Below are positions 20,001 through 30,598 of a stretch of DNA of 64,000 bases, in pieces. Each line of letters opens with the position of its first letter. Position 1 is the first letter of the stretch. The notes under the pieces were generated by a model. It saw only the letters and a list, made by a program, of their open reading frames with translations. It was not told where the DNA came from and made no database searches. Origin of the DNA: Trissonchulus latispiculum (lineage: Eukaryota; Nematoda; Enoplea; Enoplida; Ironidae); NCBI GenBank assembly GCA_030248195.1, contig JASAND010023977.1:1-64000 (forward strand), read 5' to 3'. The position numbers and the translations under genes were made by a program.

Positions 20001-20958
20001 CGGGCCTTGCCAGCTCGCCGACAAATCAGCCAAACCATTGCCGTCAGGGGTCCAGCCAACGGAAGTTCCGAAGGATCCATGGACTCGCCTAGCTTTGGAC
20101 ATCGCCGGTCCATTTGCCACAGCTCCACATCACCAGCGATGCCTATTGGTCCTCCAGGATTATTCATCAAAATGGCCGGAAGTTGGATGCCGATCCAGCT
20201 ATTCAACGAAGGACGTGATCGATTTCTTGGAGCAGGTCTTCGCCAGACACGGGTATCCGTCCGAAATCGTTACGGACAATGGTCCTCAATTCATCTCCGA
20301 TGAATTCGAGGCTTACCTCAAGGGAAGGAACATTACCCATCTGAAGACCGCTGTCTACAACCCAATGGCAAATGGGATGGTGGAACGGTACAACCGGGTG
20401 CTCAAGGAAGGGCTGCAGATTGGGTATCTGGAAGGCACATCATGGGAAGTCTCGATCAGGAAACTGCTTTTTTCCTATCGAAGTACTCCCCACTCGATCA
20501 CAGGGAAATCCCCCTTCGAGGCCCTACACGGAGGGAGGAAGATGAGGACTATGCTAACCCCACCGGACCTCAGGAGATTGACAAGGTCTGGTACGAATGC
20601 TGGAGGCGGACCACTTTTCCCAGGAGATTGGGTCCGCCATAAGCTGTCCTGGGTGCCTAAGGGTAAACCATCTTGGTCCAAGCCACTACGGATCAGGAAA
20701 CAGCGAGGACAATTCACCTTTGAGCTCGAAAATGGCCAAGTTTGGAATTCTCGTAAGCTGGCCAGGGCTCGCTACAACGACAACGACGAATCGGCGGAAG
20801 GTCCAATCTTCCCGGTGCCAGAAACCGCGGATGTCGAACAGCCGGCACCGCCGGAAGAAAATCCTCCTCCTCCGCATCCTCAACAACTTGGAGAAGAAAA
20901 TCAGCGACCGCAGAGGACGAGAAGAGTTCCTGATTATTTCCAAGCAGGGTTCACTTAA
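17014..20958 (+). CDS. gag-pol: Gag-Pol polyprotein of Ty3/Gypsy element, intact
   Basis: 1314 codons in one frame with no gag-pol frameshift. Residues 1-200 form a Gag capsid-like region. Zinc knuckles lie at about 215-231 (CSRCGKSGHHGNDPKC) and 236-249 (CNACGKLGHFSKVC). The aspartic protease site is VVDTGCTRSIIP at about 311. RT has VCCDMRNLN, KVDLRKAYFQLP and catalytic LIDDILIYG at about 592; the usual Y of YxDD is L. RNase H has VTTDAS at about 742 and RTDQQALVSL. Integrase has the HHCC finger HEGH...CGPC at about 962-1000, and D, D and E at DIAGPF (about 1028), TDNGPQF (about 1087) and GMVERYN (about 1123). The C-terminus has no recognisable chromodomain. It makes the particle, the DNA copy and the insertion. 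The stop is 34 bases before the 3' LTR. Confidence 0.97.
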   Translation: MDHLPPPPVFLSQPGEPPVPWKEWIRAFNTYVEATTGAHGEQPGAVVPDRRRVAILLHCLGAEGQRIYYAIHPEEEAEVTYQVVVDRLASQFGPRENVVTARVRFRECCQGSRKVDEWVAELRRLVVPCKYRDLEEELIRDQIVEKTASPRTRERLLMEGDLTLEKAISVARQVQQASLDSKAITSGQPTPAVNMAATSRASQWKKKPNQPASACSRCGKSGHHGNDPKCPATGKKCNACGKLGHFSKVCRSSASKPSGKKPPPKSSSKPSTASPVEILKTEVNRCAASGDLIVPNFEVEIAGDRRSIPMVVDTGCTRSIIPLTVVKTEFPEADVKPCLLSANGYGRNSLPVAGTVDAVVRFKDRTAKISLIVVDVKDRPLFGLDLFRALRIQLNASKPVQVNAISGKTDIQARFPSLFKEQLGPLKGFVHRIRLKEGTKPIATKLRRPPLALVDSAIAELKKMESAGIIEKIEAAEWVHPMVVVPKKNGEVRVCCDMRNLNQSVVADQYPLPTNEEILSEVGQAKIFSKVDLRKAYFQLPLAEESRQLTAFLTPIGLFQYCRLPMGYKSSASIFQKAMEQILSGIPGVVPLIDDILIYGHSREVHDERLFSVLKRLDEVGATLEPRKMDLHQRKIDFCGHTLSDQGVQPLNDNVEAISRMPKPKTIKELKSFLGAANYYLRFLPHFSTRVEPLRNAERSDSTHLNWNAEMDAAYQDIIKALCSKPVLGFYRKGCQTYVTTDASTVGVGGALSQIQDGQEVVIAYASRSLSPTERRYSVTELEAYAVVWACEKWKYLLWGKPFIIRTDQQALVSLFNTPIGAKGHKPLRIGRWYLRLAEFDYKVEYKPGKENALADILSRLPLPPKKSEDIPEAWCDAYVSAVATVTALTPEELKNETAADPVLGRLMSTFRRQWTKEEQEDPELKAYFPIRNDLTSMNGGIFKGPALVVPGSLRERVLSLAHEGHPGVVRTKQRLRDAYWWPHMQNDAEEWVKRCGPCQLADKSAKPLPSGVQPTEVPKDPWTRLALDIAGPFATAPHHQRCLLVLQDYSSKWPEVGCRSSYSTKDVIDFLEQVFARHGYPSEIVTDNGPQFISDEFEAYLKGRNITHLKTAVYNPMANGMVERYNRVLKEGLQIGYLEGTSWEVSIRKLLFSYRSTPHSITGKSPFEALHGGRKMRTMLTPPDLRRLTRSGTNAGGGPLFPGDWVRHKLSWVPKGKPSWSKPLRIRKQRGQFTFELENGQVWNSRKLARARYNDNDESAEGPIFPVPETADVEQPAPPEENPPPPHPQQLGEENQRPQRTRRVPDYFQAGFT

Positions 20959-20976
20959 CCAGGGTTTCCAACCCTC

Positions 20977-20992
20977 GGGAGAAGAAGGGTAA
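20977..20992 (+). other. polypurine tract before the 3' LTR
   Basis: GGGAGAAGAAGGGTAA lies directly against the TG of the 3' LTR; such purine tracts prime plus-strand DNA synthesis. Confidence 0.85.
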
Positions 20993-21141
20993 TGTAGTGT
21001 CTGAGCCATGTAATGACATTCACGTGTTAATCTTTAATGACAATCTGCTGTATTGACTAATATGCAAATTAACTTTGTTGCTATTTAACCCGTTGCTTTT
21101 GTGCAATAAATCAGTCGGCTTGTTTCCTCTTGAATACTACA
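20993..21141 (+). repeat. 3' LTR (149 bp)
   Basis: Same length and, on reading, same sequence as the 5' LTR at 16232-16380. Followed by the GAAAG target duplication at 21142-21146. Confidence 0.95.
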
Positions 21142-21146
21142 GAAAG

Positions 21147-23480
21147 GCATTGGAAGGTTAGCATAGGAAAAAAAGTTTTTGAAATATTACTTTTCAGAAA
21201 GTTTTCAGTTTCAAGTTATTGGACCAAGGGGAAAACGCTTGGTTCACATTTAGCCGCACTGATTTTGAGACTTAGCTTGTTCACTACTTTTCAGAGCTCA
21301 TCATTTTGAAGTAGTTTATGGTTATTGCTTTAACAGTAAGGATTGATAAAAGCCAGTCAGGAGTTTTTACCACAATAATCAGCTTCCAGCGGGATAAGCC
21401 TACATTAATGCTCTCGCATTTCACTGTGTTGCTTGGTTTGACTCAACTTCTTATTTTATTTTTATTTTATCCTATTTCCAAAGTTTATTTTCTTCTGTGT
21501 AAGTCATTTCGCAGCACATAATCGGCCGGTTGCACCGAATCCAACTAAAATATAATAAGACTAATTAGCAATGAAGTTATTAAGACCATTTTCCTTTGCA
21601 CCAATTAAAGCGTTAGTTTAGTTTTTAATTCTAGTCTGGGGTAAAATTAACAGTTGACTAATTTTGGACACTTTCTTTTGAATGATTAACATTAAAAATA
21701 ACTAAAATCTCACTAATGTCAACATGTGACACAAGCCCTTTGCCGTTCCTGATTTGCTAGTGCGCATCGGGAAAAACTTTTTTCGTGATAGTGCGACGGA
21801 GAATCAGACCAAAACTATATAGATTAAGACGAGCTAATAGCATTTCAGTTATAAGTTAATCATATTACACTGTGCGCTAACAAGTAATGACACTCAAAGA
21901 ACATTTTCTTTATACATTTCTCTGCAACTTCGATTAATCGCGCCAAGAGTATATACACAGTCTTATGTCTTATGAATGACATTTGAACTGAAGAATAAAT
22001 GACATAATCACTTTTTACACCTTTTGGTGCTCTGTGTACTTTGACCCCTTCCCTTAAAACAGTACTTGTTGCCTAGAATTTACGTTTGGTAACCTAAAAA
22101 TCTTAACTATGTCAGTCAATTTGTGGCAGAAGTGCGTAAGGATAAACCAAAACGTACGGTATTACGTATGATTGGGAAATAACCCCAAAAAATACCTCAC
22201 CCGCGCCAGAGCTGTCTCTCACTGGTTCACTTAAAACTCGATTTTTCTCGGTAATTAATACAAATTACCTTGGAATAAACCGGAAAACCCGGATTTTCAG
22301 CGGTGACCAGAACACATCAAATACAACTTCTTCATGTATTGTACTATATACTAAATAAAATTCGTTTAAACTCCCCATATATCCGAATTCTGAAACGAAA
22401 TTGAAGAAATGTTTGTCCACTGGCTAGTGGGAAGCTATGTACAAGTTATGTAGGGACGCGATAGCGCCCCTACATAATATGGGTTATATAATCGATGTGT
22501 CTGAAAGGCGGAACTACTTCGAAACAGTTGCTTTCGTTGCTTTTGACATGATTAACCACTTCTGGCCCACAAATATATTTAGGTTTTAGGAGAAAATTTG
22601 GAGTTCAAATTCTGTTGATAAATTTGAAAGGCTTACAGGGTAAAGAGGACTGCCGGGAACCGGAGGAGAGCCAAATGAAAGTACTACACAAAAGCTGGGC
22701 AGCAGATTTAAGAGCAGCATTAATCAGATGGACTTTAAAGGATTCTAAAAAGGCTTTGAACTAGCGGAGAGAAGCCTACTTTAAGAGGGTTGTTAAGGGG
22801 GCAAAAAGTTTTGTCAAAACCAACTTTTGGACCAACTTTCTGTCCAGTAGAGTATTGGCACAGTCAGAGCTTTTCGGATTTGCTCTCTCTACCTATTTTA
22901 TCCCCACTGACCTGCTTTCTTTCAGCTGTTGCTTTCAGGCTTAATTAGAACTCACTTTATATATGTTTCTAGCAGCTGACAGCCTTTCTGTCAAATTCTA
23001 GTTGAACTTAATTTACTTTTTTAATCTCAGCAGTTTTTGTCTAAAATTGGCTCTCTGAAAAGATGCTTCAAACGGTAAAATAGAGTGGCAAGCTTCTCAG
23101 AACATGATAATTGTAATGAAATTACTATTTTTGTCGCTGTAATTGTTGTTTTATTCAGAAAAAGGGTGTTTTGCGTCCTTACAGCCTCACCTAGCAACCA
23201 GGAATAGGTTACCTAAATTAGTATAGGCCTGCCTAATTAAAGGAGAATCTAAGCCTTACTAGGAAATTAACTAAAAGAGGGAACTCAGCGAGTTATCTGT
23301 TGTTTCTTACTGAAGATCTCATGGCCAGTCCAGCGTATATGCCAGGTAATTACGTGTAAAAAAGGATTAGTATCTGCAACTGTCAAGTATAACCTGTACT
23401 TGTATTATATGTCTGTCAGAACTGCCAGAATTGTCTTTAGAACCTCAACAATTCCATTATCTAACAGGGCTTAGTCAGTG
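21147..23480. other. AT-rich host DNA with one short palindrome
   Basis: No gene recognised. At about 22447-22483 ATTATGTAGGG-type arms (TTATGTAGGG ... CCCTACATAA) form a hairpin with a GC-rich loop (ACGCGATAGCGC). Otherwise only random-looking short frames. Confidence 0.45.
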
Positions 23481-24161
23481 TGTAGTAACCATATTCATGC
23501 GGCCGTATTGAGGCCCTTGAACTACATTAATCTGTGAGCTTAATAGGTGCTAAAGTCACTCAAATTGTGTGTAATTAACTAGGTTATCTCAACTCTTAGT
23601 GCAAGGATTCGAACCTTTGACCTTTTGTCCTTACTATAAGTGTGTGGGATGGCCGTATTGAGGCCTCCCACGATTACATAAACCCCTATTACATCAGCCT
23701 TGTGCAAGGGCGGTCGTATTTGAGACCCCCTTAACCTCCCCGCTTTTGTCCCTTTTACGTCAGCGTTGTATAACGGCCAATTTTGGCATAATCCCACCTT
23801 AAATAACAAGAAAACACACGTTATTTCGCTTTATTATTACAATTACTCAACAAATAAGAACATTTACACAATATCAAAGTCTCTTCTTCTTCTCTAATCC
23901 TTGAAATAACAAAAAGTACAAATTAAATTACACATTTTAGCTCCTACGTATTAGTTTTAATTCCATTTATTAAGGGAGTTTTTAACTCCTCCCTTTTCTC
24001 TTTTCCTTTTACGGGTCGGCCTCTCATCTTTGACCGCCCGTCTGTTTGTCTGGAGAGCGTGGAAAGCTCCCAGACCTTACGTGAACGAATGCCATTCATG
24101 CATTCATTTACGTAAGTCACACAATAGTGACCTCTCAAGGGTCACCGCTGACCCCCACCCA

Positions 24162-24194
24162 TATAAGGCCGAATTTAGCCCTGCACTACTCAGT
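24162..24194 (+). promoter_or_regulatory. candidate core promoter (TATA box plus initiator)
   Basis: TATAAGG at 24162 is followed 28 bases later by TCAGT at 24190-24194, which matches an arthropod-style initiator. Spacing is right for a Pol II core promoter; the transcript is not known. Confidence 0.35.
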
Positions 24195-26379
24195 ATAAAA
24201 CATAGGTAGACAAATATACATACAATTATAACAATAATAGTAGATACATAGGTACTTAAATTGTTAGTTCGTAGGTAATTGTTAGTAGTTCTAGGTAAGT
24301 CAAAAGTATTAGCTTTAAGTTAGTTTTAAACTAGGTACCTATGTGTCTTACGTAATTTGTTTTCGTCTTTTTCTTTCTTTTGGGTCCCTGATGGACCAAG
24401 CAGGTGTGGCTCCCTTGCTTTCTAATAAGCAGGTGTGGCCCCCTTTTGTGTCGGCCGCTGGAGGACTAAGTTTTGAAATAATTGGGGCGTCTGTTTACTG
24501 CAGATTTATGAGCCCCAGCAGTGACCCCTAAAACTTGATACTAAAAATCCGGCCTTTGGCCGTCTATCTGTCTGGGTTAGGGGTCATCTGTTCCCATTAA
24601 TTTTGGGGTCCTCCAGCCGCCGGACGCGCCTGTGGGCTACCGTAGGTCACGACTCGGTAGCCCAATAGAAGAAGCGTGATCATCCAAAGCAGCCAATCAG
24701 CTGCTAGAAGCTGAAAGGCCAGCCCCCTGATGGGGTCTCGACTGGAATTAGTAATTTCCAGTCAGTGCTTGGCTGGCAGTCGGGGAAAAAGGTTGGTCTC
24801 TCTCCCCTAATAACATTAGCATTATTTTTCTCCCCCTTATCGTCCGTATGTCTCCGGGAGAGGTGTGTCTTGCGCCAATTATACGGAGGCCTGGACTATA
24901 GCACCTCTCCCCTTCCCCCCATTTCCCCGTAGGGTTTTTCTTTCAGGTTCTGCCAGCCAGGCACTCACGATCTGGCCGCCCCCGTGAGCCCATATGTCTT
25001 CGGACGGCTCACGGCGTGCACTGCTTCTGACCCGGGGACCCTTATGCCTGAGAGGCGGTCCCCGGGTCCCAACACTTCTGCTATTTCCCGGGGTCTTCGG
25101 ACCCCGGATGACCATTTTTGCTACATTTTTGGGCCTAGTGCCCTTTTGTTTTTCTGTAGTTGTACTTGCGAGGGTGTGGGCCTTTCGCCCCACCCTCTGG
25201 GGTATGTTTTGATGGGTTTCTTGTGCTCTCCTTCTAGTGGTTTGCGAGCAGTTGAACCTCGCAAACCACACTTATTAAAAAGGTTTTTCTCTACTCACTT
25301 GGCCCGTTTTCCATACCTTTCTTAAAAAGCCCCTTTTTGGCCCTATTTCTGGGCAAACATTTTTAAGTTCGCATTTCTCAAACCACCTTAAAACTGTCGT
25401 TCTTTCACCCTTTTTAACCTTCTCAGTTTTCACCCTAAAACCCAATTTTATACCCTAAAATCAACATAAACTTGGGTAGTTAGTTTTAAGGGGGAGGACC
25501 CTTGCCTACCAACCTTGAGGAAGGGGAGTTAGGCCACTCCCCGGGAGTAGGTCTTTTAGGTTAGGAACCACCTTATCCCCACAGCCGGCAACTAGAGTTG
25601 CCGGCCATGTTTTTTTTCACTGCATTTCCAAAAGCCACTGTTATAACCTTGTATTGTTTTTAATCATTGCCGGGTAAAACATGACGCTTCTTAAAACAAT
25701 TTAAAACAGAAAACCAACCTTTTAAATACTGTTCAACTCATTAATTATTAAGACGTTAACTGGGGAGTACCGGCTCCCCTTAATTAAAGCTATCCTTAGC
25801 GTACGCCTTTGTAATAATTGCTATAACAGCAATTATTGTCCCCGTTGGCTTTTACATAACGAAAAGAAAACACACACGGGTGATCACGTGGGAATGGCCA
25901 TTTCTGGGCCATCCCCGAACTATAACGCACTCTCACGCAACCGTAGCTAGTAATGCGAGTTAGTTAGGTTAGTAGTTTGGGAATTAGCCCCATTGTAGCA
26001 TTGTTAGGATCATGATTTGTATTGTGTTGTATAAATGCGGCTCCTCACGTAAACTCCTCCAGTTGAGGTTGTGAGCGAAGTCAAGTCTGCGTGAGGTGTG
26101 AATGTTGCGTGAATGTGTCTGCATATTGGGTGAGTAACTGTGAATGTATGACTGAAGTAGTATGCGTGAAATAATGTAGGTACGATTGTATTGAATGTTT
26201 GTTGTCTAGATGAGCGTGTGAAAGTGGCATGTGTGAATCTGTATGAATGAAATTACGTTTGCTGTGTGATTATAACTGTATGAATGGGACTGCTCATGTA
26301 AACCCCTGGCGGAGGTCTTGAGTGTAGTCCGTAGGGCAACAGCCAGTTAGGCTATAATATTAGGTAGTAGTTAGGCATA

Positions 26380-26487
26380 ATAATTAGAACATATATTGTA
26401 AGTAGTTAGGTCAAGTATAGGCTAAACGGTTAGATAATTAGAACATATATTGTAAGTAGTTAGGTCAAGTATAGGCTAAACGGTTAG
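26380..26487. repeat. two tandem copies of a 54-bp unit
   Basis: Units 26380-26433 and 26434-26487, starting ATAATTAGAACATATATTG and ending CTAAACGGTTAG, are identical by eye. Confidence 0.95.
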
Positions 26488-27915
26488 TCTCGTGTCAGTC
26501 AGTTTTAGTAGTTATAGTTAGCATTAGTAATTATAGTCAGTATTAATAATTGCGGTTAATACTAGAATGTTAGTTAGGATTGTTAGTAACTGTTAATATT
26601 TGTTAGTATGTGATGTCCGGTTATAGATTGACCCCCAGAGGCCCGCGTAAGTCACCTGATTCAAGGTGCGGGTCCTCTGCAAGGAAGGGGCAATCTACCA
26701 TTATTTAGTTAGATCTCTAGGCCCAGGTTAGGAGCAGTGGTAACCTCATTTGCATAATTGCGGTAATATGGTTTAGGAACCAAATAGTAGGTTACCTGCC
26801 CAGGTTAGGGTTATAATTATCGTTATTAAGTCCGGTTAGGCCTGTAGTATGCGAAATAGGCCTCGGTTAGCATCAAGTTGCCTGTAATAAGTAGTAGTAA
26901 GTAATAATCTGTAGTAATCAACGTTATCCTGTTCAGTGGTCAGGTTTTGGGCCCTAATTAAGTGTTATCCGTCAATTGTAGCAAGTAGGTTACACATTAT
27001 ATACCGGACAATACGTAGTAGTTAGAGTAGGTCAGTTTAGCTGTAGTTCTAGGTCTATAGTAAATACTGAGTGGTGCACACGTGACTTTATGCCCATGAG
27101 AGGCTCGGCCAGAGCCTCATTTGCTTACTCAGCCAAGTAGGCCGGAACGTCCCCAGGCTTGGCCCTTTTCGTCCGTTTGGTTCTCAAAACGTCAGTTTTC
27201 AACCTAAAAACACAAATGAACACATTACACAATACGCAATGCACAATTCGGGTCTCAAACCCGCACGTGAAAGCCAATCGGTCCGGACAATAGTTGCTGG
27301 GGTTTTAATCCCCACCATCTCTGTTTCTAATGGGTTTTAACCCATTTGATTCAGGTAGCCGCTCTGTCTCTCCGCTCGAAGCGCGTCCGTTGCTACTGGA
27401 ATCAGCCTATCAGTTTGTCTAGTTGGAGAAGCTCATTGTGGTCTATTTGTCAGTATCCGCCCTGTAGCAGTCTTGCCCTCTTGCAGTCAGTAGCTCAATG
27501 GATCCGGAAGGAGATCCCGGTTCTGTGTTTGTTGGAGATCTGTCCAGTCAGCCCAGTTGTGATATCTGATTAGGTACTTGTTGGATGCATTTTGGTGCAG
27601 TCTGAGGCAGCGTATAGCGGAGACGAAGAAAGCTGTCTGTATCACTGTTGGATCATCGTTTTAAAACCAAAACACTTACACTACATTTGAACTTTAAAAG
27701 AAACATGCTCAGTGAAAGTGGCACAGCTTATGTCCTGATTCTCACCACTGAAGCCTCTCTTTAAACCGATTGACAGTCTAGTTCTGTATCTTGTATTAAT
27801 CTTGAGATAACTATCTGAGTAAGCCGATCCGACCTTTCCGACAATAACCGACACTCTCCCAGCCTGTAATTGTCATTAGCCATTTCAGAGACGGAACTCT
27901 TCTCGAAATTCAGTT

Positions 27916-27923
27916 ATTCTGGG
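27916..27923. repeat. 8-bp target-site duplication ATTCTGGG, left copy
   Basis: ATTCTGGG recurs at 29592-29599 at the other end of the hAT-like element. Confidence 0.85.
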
Positions 27924-29591
27924 CAGAGTTGGAAGTGGACAAGAATTTCAGTGTCCACGTCCACGCTTGTCCACACAGGTCTTGTCCACGTCCGCCCGCA
28001 CATGTCCACATGTCCACGCTCTAAAATTTTGTCCACCAGTGCCCACGTTTTAAAACCGATGTTCTTTGTTGATTTTTTAAAATTTCACCTTTGCTTTTTA
28101 GTATGTTTTAACAGGTCATAAAATGGTGTATTATTAGGGGGGTTATGAGGTGGTGGAGGTGGACCCCTTTTTGAGGTGGTATGTGGACCTCTATGTGTGG
28201 TATGTGGACCCTCTTTTGAGGTTGTGGCCCTCTGTGGACCCCTGTGGACCCTACCATTGGGGTTGTGGACCCCTGTGGACCCATGTCCGGAACCATAGTC
28301 GACCCAAGGTCAAATTTTAAACTTGGCCATTTTCGCCAGGAAAACTTTATCCAGTGGTAATTTTGAGTAGCTGAATCTAGAAAAATTACCTTAGTTTTGA
28401 ACTAAGAGCTTCCTAAAGCTTTCTGGACTGAGCCAGTTAGTTACATTCACTATTTTTACTTACTTTTGAGTCGCCGAATCTAAAAATGACCTTAGTTTTA
28501 AACTAAGATCTTCTTAACGCTTTCTGGACTGAGCCAGTTAGTTACATTCACTATTTTTTACTTACTTTTGAGTCGCCGAATCTAAATGACCTTAGTTTTA
28601 AACTAAGATCTTCTTAACGCTTTCTGGACTGAGCCAGTTAGTTACATTCACTATTTGTACTTACTACATATAAACCATTAAAGTTTTGACTTCGTCGCAC
28701 TAATGCGAACAACTGCGCATAATCTACAAATTAGCAAACTTAGATGGTCTAAATTCACATTTTGGGAGATGGTCTAAAAAATTTAGGTGTTTTCTAGGGC
28801 GCTGACCACAAATCTGGAATTCTTTTTCGGGTTAATGCTTAATTGTAAGCTTATTTTGAGCTAATAAAAAGCTTAATTAAGAAGGATTTCATATTCGCGC
28901 TCAGCGCCCCAGAGAAACCGCTCTTTGAATTTTCAAGCAAAATCGGGGACAAAAAATTAATAAGCGCATGATTCCTATCGTCTTGGTACTTTTTGGTTGA
29001 TTTATCAATTTGATGCAATTGAGTTATGACTAGGACAATAATAAGAGCAGCGGTGTGCATATTGAATTTGGAGTGAAGATAAGAATGTTGTTACAAACTG
29101 TCGGCACGATATATCGCATCTAACGCTTGAAGGGGATGGCTGCAAAATTTTGCAGTCATCCTGCAAAAATCGAATCATTTCAAATCATCTTTGCAGCCAT
29201 CGGATGGCCGCGTTCCGGGTGGAGCTATCACGGTGCCTCCATTACGCTGAAAGTGATGGACGTACTGATAGCCTTGGAGAACACCACGGATAATTGCTAA
29301 TGCAGTTAATCAGTGTCAGCACTCCCCTACCCGAGACAAAATTGGAAAACGTGCTGGCACTACCCCTAACCGGAATACCAACTGGGGTGAGGTTGCCAAA
29401 AAACCGTCGGCACAAAAATAAGTTTGAAAAATTATATATGAAATTTCAAAATATTTTTATAAAAAAGCAGGGCAAGATTTTGTCCACATTTGTCCACGTT
29501 TGTCCACGTGGACAAACTTCCTGTCCATGTCCACGTGGACATCCGGGTACCCGCGGGCGGTGCGGGTACCCGCGTCCACCTTCCAACTCTG
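27924..29591. mobile_element. non-autonomous hAT-like transposon, 1668 bp
   Basis: Ends are CAGAGTTGGAAGTGGAC (left) and the inverse of CAGAGTTGGAAGGTGGAC (right), one base apart. They are flanked by an 8-bp direct repeat ATTCTGGG. CAGAG-type ends and 8-bp duplications are hallmarks of the hAT superfamily. Both subterminal regions are crowded with GTCCAC/GTGGAC hexamers (27930-28040, 28150-28300, 29485-29580), the kind of repeated site hAT transposases bind. No transposase ORF is present, so movement would depend on another copy. Confidence 0.85.
28361..28665. repeat. three tandem copies of a ~102-bp unit inside the hAT-like element
   Basis: Units start at 28361, 28464 and 28566 with TTTTGAGT[AC]GC and contain CTTTCTGGACTGAGCCAG. 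Copies 2 and 3 are nearly identical, copy 1 more diverged. Each contains a small palindrome CTTAGTTTTAAACTAAG. Confidence 0.9.
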
Positions 29592-29839
29592 ATTCTGGGC
29601 AGTCAATTATACGGAGACGCCAGAGCAAAGCCAACCTCGCTCCTACTCGATTCGGATTATAAAAGGTGTTAATTAGTGTACCTTGTGTGTGTGGTCCCAA
29701 CAGTTACTGTAAGGGACAGAGTCACAGTAGAGGCTAGCAAAGAGGCTAAGAGTTGAGTTGAGCTAAAGCATATAGGATACCGGTTTATTTAGCCCATATC
29801 AGCACTAGAGTGGGTACAAACCTGAAGATAGTACTGTAC

Positions 29840-30180
29840 ACAAGTGGACAAGGGGGGGGGGGGAAAGGGGGGGGGGAAATTTCCCCCCCCCTCGGCGAAG
29901 TCGCCCACAAGGGGTCGCGAAATTGCTCCCACAAGGGGTAAGAAAATTGGCCACAAGGGGTCAGAAAGTTGCCCAAAAATTAGGTTTTACGACTAAAATT
30001 TCCAAAAATTTTCCGGCTTCGCCGGAATTTTTCACTTAAAATTACTATTTTTAGCTAAAAAACGTCGAAAAAACGCGCTTTGGCTAAAAAATCGCTGTTT
30101 TTTGTTTAAAAATTGCTTTAAAAAGTACCCTTAAGAAAAATCGCTCTCACAAGGGGTACCCAAATTTGCTTCCACAAGGG
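29840..30180. repeat. poly-G/C and CACAAGGGGT repeat cluster
   Basis: Runs of G and C near 29851-29893, then CACAAGGGGT repeated at about 29909, 29933, 29953 and again near 30150-30180. Between them lies a hairpin TTCCGGCTTCGCCGGAA and TTTTTAGC words also seen in the poly-G MITEs of the PDS5 introns. Likely an old member of that repeat group. Confidence 0.55.
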
Positions 30181-30215
30181 TCAGTGAAATTTGACCTCCC
30201 GTTCAGGTATGGTAC

Positions 30216-30598
30216 TGTAGCGACCCCGAAACCGGATAACCAGCCCTAATCGCGAAAGTACCAGTCAAATCGAGTAAAAAGGCAATTCTGGCAGACAGTA
30301 TCCTGTATTATCGTAATTGTAAAACTATAACTGCAGTAATTCATTGTCTGCTGGAATTTGGTAAAAACTGTGTGTGTATCTTGTAATAATAAATAATTAT
30401 CCTTTTAGCTGCTTCGGCTTTCGCGTACATTTCAGAGATCCCCAACTCTATCCATATTGAGGTTAGAGTTGAAACGACAGTCGCCCATTGAGACTATAAA
30501 TCACTGTTCCCCCGCCTAAAGCGAACTCACCCCATTAGACCCCATTTTAGGTCAGCTATTGAGCCCTGGTTGTCAGAACACCACTACAGCCGGCGCAT
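30216..30598. repeat. candidate solo or orphan LTR, 383 bp
   Basis: Begins TGTAGCGACCCC and ends CACCACTACA, the same TGTAG...CTACA end type as the LTRs at 16 kb and 42 kb, with AATAAATAA near 30390. The flanks (GGTAC and GCCGG) do not match, so no target duplication supports it and no second copy is in the window. Confidence 0.4.

Larger units (their letters stand above)
16232..21141 (+). mobile_element. complete, young Ty3/Gypsy LTR retrotransposon
   Basis: 4910 bp. It contains two 149-bp LTRs identical by eye, a GAAAG target duplication on both sides, a primer-site position after the 5' LTR, a hairpin-rich leader, one uninterrupted gag-pol ORF and a purine tract before the 3' LTR. Domain order protease-RT-RNase H-integrase places it in Ty3/Gypsy. 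Identical LTRs and an intact ORF argue for recent insertion and possibly an active copy. Confidence 0.95.
23481..27700. other. non-coding block of distinct composition, unknown nature
   Basis: GC content and word use differ from the flanks. The left part repeats a GGCCGTATTGAGGCC-like phrase three to four times (23508-23780). A TATA-plus-initiator promoter string lies at 24162-24194. A 54-bp perfect tandem duplication lies at 26380-26487. A CAGAGGCCCGC...GCGGGTCCTCTG hairpin lies near 26636-26680. The only longer frames (for example 130 codons on minus, 25271-24879) show no recognisable domain. A large LTR or leader of an unidentified retroelement is possible: TGTAGTAACC near 23491 and ACACTACA near 27684 resemble LTR ends, but no target duplication was found. 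Confidence 0.35.

Noticed and set aside
23600..23625. B-box AGGTTCGAATCCTTGC on minus, possible tRNA or SINE
   Set aside because: No A box at the expected distance and no cloverleaf.
24879..25271. 130-codon minus frame
   Set aside because: Arginine-rich, no domain, in a GC-richer non-coding block where long chance frames are expected.
29100..29320. Short protein-like phrase (GWSYHGASITLKVMDVLIAL) inside the hAT-like element
   Set aside because: Too short, no domain, and stops nearby; could be a relic of transposase but not supportable.
30216..30598. Complete LTR retrotransposon at 30.2-30.6 kb
   Set aside because: Only one LTR-like segment, no target duplication and no partner in the window; kept only as a candidate orphan LTR.
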